Positions 61,124-64,000 of a stretch of DNA of 64,000 bases are shown one piece after another. Each line of letters starts with the position of its first letter. The stretch's first letter is position 1. The stretch comes from Nevskiaceae bacterium (GTDB taxonomy: Bacteria > Pseudomonadota > Gammaproteobacteria > Steroidobacterales > Steroidobacteraceae). A program made the translations under genes and the position numbers. The DNA is taken from NCBI GenBank assembly GCA_024234075.1, contig JACKOV010000006.1:62001-126000 (forward strand), read 5' to 3'. The notes under the pieces were generated by a model. The model was not told the DNA's origin and did no database searches. It saw nothing but the letters and a program-made list of their open reading frames with translations.

Positions 61124-62395
61124 CTACCGCGCCGCCGCCAGCCCCTCGCCCTTCAGCGCCTCGAGCCCAGCAAGGTCGATCGAGGCAAGAGCCTGGCGCA
61201 GCTGGCCGACATCGGCCGCATCGCCCCGCACCTTGGCCATGAAGCGCTCGCCGAGCACGATCGAATATTCCCCGGATTTGCGCGTGCCATCCCACTCCTC
61301 GTGAATGATGCGCCCGTCCTGGCGGGTGGTCTTTTCGTAGCCGGTCTCGGTCTGCCGCTCCGACTCGAACGACGCCCAGCCGGCCAACGCCATGACACCC
61401 TGAGCGCTGCCGAGATCGGTGATCTCCAGCGTCAGCTCGCGGCCTTGCCCGTCGCCATACGATGCCCGCCCCTCGCTGAACTGCATGCCCATGGCCGCAT
61501 TGCGCTCCGCCGAAAGACTCCGGCGCGGCAGGCCGGCCAGGGTTTCGGGCAGGAAGGCCTTCAGCCGGTCCGGCGCCAGCGACTCGACCTGACCACCGCC
61601 ACCCAGCGCGGCGCCGAGCACTGCACCGAGTGCATCGCCCTGGGCCTTGGAGTCACCGGATTTCTGTGCCGCCTCGAGCTGTTTGCCGGCCTCTTCCATC
61701 CGCTTGCCCATCGCTTCGAGCTTGCCGAGGGGGCTGTCGGGGTCGACCTTGATGTCGTCGGAAACGCGCCGATCCGACATACCCGGCAATGCACCGCCCA
61801 GCATGCCGCCGCCCATCAGCGTGCGGCCGATGAGGCCCCAGAAAATCGCCCCGATCACCAGTGCGACGATGATCGACACCACGGTGTAGCCGACGGCTTT
61901 TTCCGGCGGGCATTTCATGGTCGGTGGCAGGCCGAGGTACAGCAGGTAGATGCCGTAGATCGCCGCGCCCAGTGCCAACAGACCGCCGAGCCAGGGCACG
62001 ATCGTGGCCACGCCGCCGATCACCAGGCCCGCGGTCGACGAGTAGGCCACGACCTTGAGCGCCTGCAGCGGGTCTTTGGTGCCGCCGAAAGTCGGTGCCA
62101 GCAGGTTGACGATCAGCGAAAACACGAACACGCCGATCAAAGTCATCACATACGACACGACTGCGCCCTGCAGCGCGGTAGCGACGCCGATGCGGATGGT
62201 CCCCATGAACGGCACGCTGTAGCCGAACACGGTCGAATCGATGAAACCCAGCACCGCGGGAATCGCGGCCAGCCAGATCAGGTAGTCCTTGTATAGGCTG
62301 GCGGTGCTTGCCGGCTCGGCCGCAATCACCGGCCATTCGGTTTTCGGCGTCAGCAGGATGTTTTTCGCCCGCTCGATCATCTTGTTGAAGTCCAT
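61124..62395 (-). CDS. Yip1-domain membrane protein with C-terminal soluble domain
   Basis: 423 residues. The N-terminal part (about 1-195) is a Yip1-family membrane domain with five or so hydrophobic helices (LIWLAAIPAVLGFIDSTVFG, VSYVMTLIGVFVFSLIVNLL, TVVSIIVALVIGAIFWGLIG). A Gly/Met-rich linker and a short coiled segment (LGKLEAMGKRMEEAGKQLEA) lead to a soluble domain (about 265-410) with LAPDRLKAFLPETLAGLPR, ELTLEITDLG and HEEWD, a pattern met in separate uncharacterised proteins. No enzymatic motif was recognised. The function is unknown; a membrane-stress or trafficking role is only suggested by the Yip1 name. Confidence 0.72.
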   Translation of the reverse strand: MDFNKMIERAKNILLTPKTEWPVIAAEPASTASLYKDYLIWLAAIPAVLGFIDSTVFGYSVPFMGTIRIGVATALQGAVVSYVMTLIGVFVFSLIVNLLAPTFGGTKDPLQALKVVAYSSTAGLVIGGVATIVPWLGGLLALGAAIYGIYLLYLGLPPTMKCPPEKAVGYTVVSIIVALVIGAIFWGLIGRTLMGGGMLGGALPGMSDRRVSDDIKVDPDSPLGKLEAMGKRMEEAGKQLEAAQKSGDSKAQGDALGAVLGAALGGGGQVESLAPDRLKAFLPETLAGLPRRSLSAERNAAMGMQFSEGRASYGDGQGRELTLEITDLGSAQGVMALAGWASFESERQTETGYEKTTRQDGRIIHEEWDGTRKSGEYSIVLGERFMAKVRGDAADVGQLRQALASIDLAGLEALKGEGLAAAR

Positions 62396-62498
62396 GGCAT
62401 CTCCCAGCTCCGGCCGATGGCGCTGCGCCCCAAGCCTTGTAGTAGTCGAGAGCCAGGATTCTAGGTGCCGGGCCGCGATCGGGCCAGAGGGGGGAATT

Positions 62499-62571
62499 TG
62501 GGCCCTGTAGGGATCGAACCTACGACCAATTCCTTAAAAGGGAACTGCTCTACCGACTGAGCTAAGGGCCC
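62499..62571 (-). tRNA. tRNA-Lys (anticodon TTT)
   Basis: 73 bases on the minus strand. Acceptor GGGCCCT (62571-62565) pairs with AGGGCCC (62506-62500), discriminator A at 62499. The anticodon stem GTTCC/GGAAT encloses CTTTTAA with TTT as anticodon. D-arm TTAGCTCAGTCGGTAGAGCA and the T arm GTAGGTTCGATCCCTAC are canonical. The CCA end is not encoded (AAT follows), unlike the other two tRNAs in the window, so it depends on CCA-adding enzyme. Confidence 0.97.
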
Positions 62572-62583
62572 CCCGGGCGGCGA

Positions 62584-62610
62584 ATTCTACACAAATGTCC
62601 GGGACTTCAA
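62584..62610 (-). promoter_or_regulatory. Candidate promoter of tRNA-Lys
   Basis: Minus strand: TTGAAG at 62610-62605, a 15-base spacer, then TAGAAT at 62589-62584, followed by a GC-rich discriminator and the tRNA 13 bases later. The spacer is shorter than ideal, and the -35 overlaps the stop codon of the upstream gene. Confidence 0.45.
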
Positions 62611-63359
62611 GGCGAAGTCGATCCGCTGCCCTGACGGGCGGCGTCGAGCTGCCGCCGCAGGATCCGGGCCCACTCGCGCGCCACCCGTTGCGCGGCGGCC
62701 GTGTTCTGGACGCTGGTCACCAACTCGAAGTGGCCGAGATCGCGGTCTTCGCGGCGATCCAGCGCCCGGCCCACCAACGTACCGCTGGCAGCGTCGTGCA
62801 AGGCCGCAACCAGGGTCATTTCACCGACCGAGCGGGCATAACGATCGACCCGGGTCGAGCTCGGGACGTCAGGCGCATTGAGGTACAGGTCGACGATCGA
62901 CACCTCGAGGGCGAGCACGCCCTCGCCCGGGCCTTCGACCACCCGATAGCCACCCAGGCCGAGTTCGCGGGCAGCTTGCTCGCGCAGCACATTTTCCAGT
63001 CGGGACTTCAGCACCGCCCGATCGTCGGCGCTGATCCGCGAACCCGGCCCGCGCTCATCCGGCCAGTCGCTGCGGAACGCGATGTCGATGGACTTCAGCC
63101 ACACCTGCCGATAGCCGGCGAGGTTCGCCCCGTCGCGGACGTAGACCAGATCGAGCCCGCGCACGCGCACCGGCTGCAACCCCTCTTCCGACCACTCGGC
63201 CGCGGTGCGCTTCAGCCGTGCGTCGCCCGGCGCAGCCAGCGCCGCAGCGGTCGCAAGCCACAGGCCGCAGAGCAGCAGCGCCAAGGCAAGGGCCCACCAA
63301 CGGGTCGGCGACGTGGTGGCTGCGAGGACTTGCGGGCTGAGACGGGTGTTGTGGTTCAT
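62607..63359 (-). CDS. DUF3313-like exported protein
   Basis: 250 residues. A hydrophobic N-terminal segment (WWALALALLLCGLWLATAAA) acts as a signal peptide or anchor; there is a Cys within it but no clear lipobox. The rest resembles DUF3313 proteins: VYVRDGANLAGYRQVWLKSI followed by a paired-helix region (LKSRLENVLREQAARELG) and a C-terminal sheet with ALEVSIVDLYLN and DRREDRDLG. The ATG overlaps the queC stop (ATGA). The function is unknown; the coupling to queC may only reflect compact gene packing. Confidence 0.6.
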   Translation of the reverse strand: MNHNTRLSPQVLAATTSPTRWWALALALLLCGLWLATAAALAAPGDARLKRTAAEWSEEGLQPVRVRGLDLVYVRDGANLAGYRQVWLKSIDIAFRSDWPDERGPGSRISADDRAVLKSRLENVLREQAARELGLGGYRVVEGPGEGVLALEVSIVDLYLNAPDVPSSTRVDRYARSVGEMTLVAALHDAASGTLVGRALDRREDRDLGHFELVTSVQNTAAAQRVAREWARILRRQLDAARQGSGSTSP

Positions 63360-64000
63360 GGCTGGCTCCGGTAGTGCGTCGGGTCGGCGACACCTGCGGC
63401 CGCGAACCCGCTGCGCCGCAGGCGGCAGGAGTCGCAGACGCCACAGGCCCGGCCGCTGTCATCCGCCTGGTAGCAGGAAACGGTCAGCCCGTAGTCCACG
63501 CCGAGTGCGACTCCAGCACGGATGATCCCTGCCTTGGACCAGTGCAGCAGCGGTGCGTTCACTCGCAGCGGCGCACCCTCCACGCCGGCACGGGTCGCAA
63601 GCCGTGCCAGCCCTTCGAATGCCGCAACGAACTCGGGCCGGCAGTCGGGATACCCGGAGTAATCGACCGCATTGACGCCGATGAACAGATCCAGCGCACC
63701 GAGCACCTCAGCCCAGCCCAGCGCCAGCGACAGCATCAAGGTGTTGCGGGCCGGTACATAGGTCGAGGGAATACCTTCGCCCGGTTGTTCGGGCACCGGG
63801 ATCGCGGGATCGGTCAGCGACGACCCACCGATGCCGGCGAGATCCACGCCGAACACGCGATGCTCGACCGCACCCAGCGCGGCCGCGACGCGTGCGGCAG
63901 CGGCCAGCTCGGAGGAATGCCGCTGTCCGTAGTGCACCGACAGCGCGTAGCAGGCAAACCCGTCGCGGCGCGCCAGCGCCAGCACGGTGGCGGAATCGAG
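63356..64000 (-). CDS. queC: 7-cyano-7-deazaguanine synthase QueC (5' end outside window)
   Basis: The frame runs off the right edge; about 214 residues are visible and the missing part is roughly the first 10-15. The first visible residues, LDSATVLALARRDGF, are the end of the SGGLDS P-loop. Further on are LSVHYGQRHSSEL, TYVPARNTLMLSLALGWAE, VDYSGYPDCRPEF and a C-terminal zinc site with CYQADDSGRACGVCDSCRLR. It makes preQ0 from carboxydeazaguanine and ammonia using ATP. It overlaps the DUF3313-like gene by 4 bases. Confidence 0.95.
   Translation of the reverse strand, partial: LDSATVLALARRDGFACYALSVHYGQRHSSELAAAARVAAALGAVEHRVFGVDLAGIGGSSLTDPAIPVPEQPGEGIPSTYVPARNTLMLSLALGWAEVLGALDLFIGVNAVDYSGYPDCRPEFVAAFEGLARLATRAGVEGAPLRVNAPLLHWSKAGIIRAGVALGVDYGLTVSCYQADDSGRACGVCDSCRLRRSGFAAAGVADPTHYRSQP

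Overview
The window is chromosomal DNA from a GC-rich proteobacterium, most likely a gammaproteobacterium. The evidence is gene order: rpsP-rimM-trmD-rplS, rpsF-rpsR-rplI-dnaB, pcnB-folK-panB-panC, and the long nnr-tsaE-amidase-mutL-miaA-hfq-hflX-hflK-hflC-DUF2065-purA array, all arranged as in gammaproteobacteria. The accessory genes resemble those of lineages that degrade lipophilic carbon sources (Nevskiales, Steroidobacterales or Immundisolibacter-like). That placement is an inference from gene content, not a measured one.

Layout. 1-12.6 kb holds housekeeping genes: end of a Rieske protein, sixA-like phosphatase, thioredoxin/CnoX, queuosine-precursor transporter, sppA, the rplS-trmD-rimM-rpsP operon, ffh, a CorC-type CBS protein, radA, and a PP2C phosphatase paired with an FHA protein. 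12.6-19.6 kb holds an ORF6N-domain remnant, alr, dnaB, rplI, rpsR, rpsF, rlmB, rnr and tRNA-Leu(CAG). 20.0-42.0 kb is a catabolic block of 18 genes. 42.4-55.8 kb holds class I fumarase and then the purA...nnr superoperon. 55.8-64 kb holds queG, panC, panB, folK, pcnB, tRNA-Glu(CTC), a Yip1-domain membrane protein, tRNA-Lys(TTT), a DUF3313-like protein and the 3' part of queC.

The most interesting part is the 20-42 kb block. In enterobacteria and pseudomonads purA and rnr are close neighbours; here about 24.6 kb lies between them and it begins directly behind the 3' end of tRNA-Leu, a classic island position. The block encodes a TonB-dependent receptor, a cytochrome P450 translationally coupled to a Rieske oxygenase and an NTF2-like protein, an acyl-CoA ligase, three acyl-CoA dehydrogenases (two adjacent, like the heteromeric pairs of steroid catabolism), three crotonase-fold proteins, an HSD10-like dehydrogenase, a thiolase, an alpha-methylacyl-CoA racemase with its complete His/Asp/Glu set, an orphan two-subunit 2-oxoacid dehydrogenase E1 with a 76-residue lipoyl carrier, and two AraC-type regulators of different subfamilies. 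Together they read as uptake, oxygenation, CoA activation and beta-oxidation of a methyl-branched lipophilic compound, for example a sterol, bile-acid or isoprenoid side chain. The substrate cannot be read from sequence.

Other points: queuosine genes occur at three separate places (transporter, queG, queC); PcnB carries a long acidic insertion and a Gly/Arg tail; nnr has a consensus -10 box placed so that its mRNA could be leaderless; a sharply AT-rich patch marks the right edge of the catabolic block. No CRISPR array, insertion sequence, integrase, rRNA gene or replication origin was seen.
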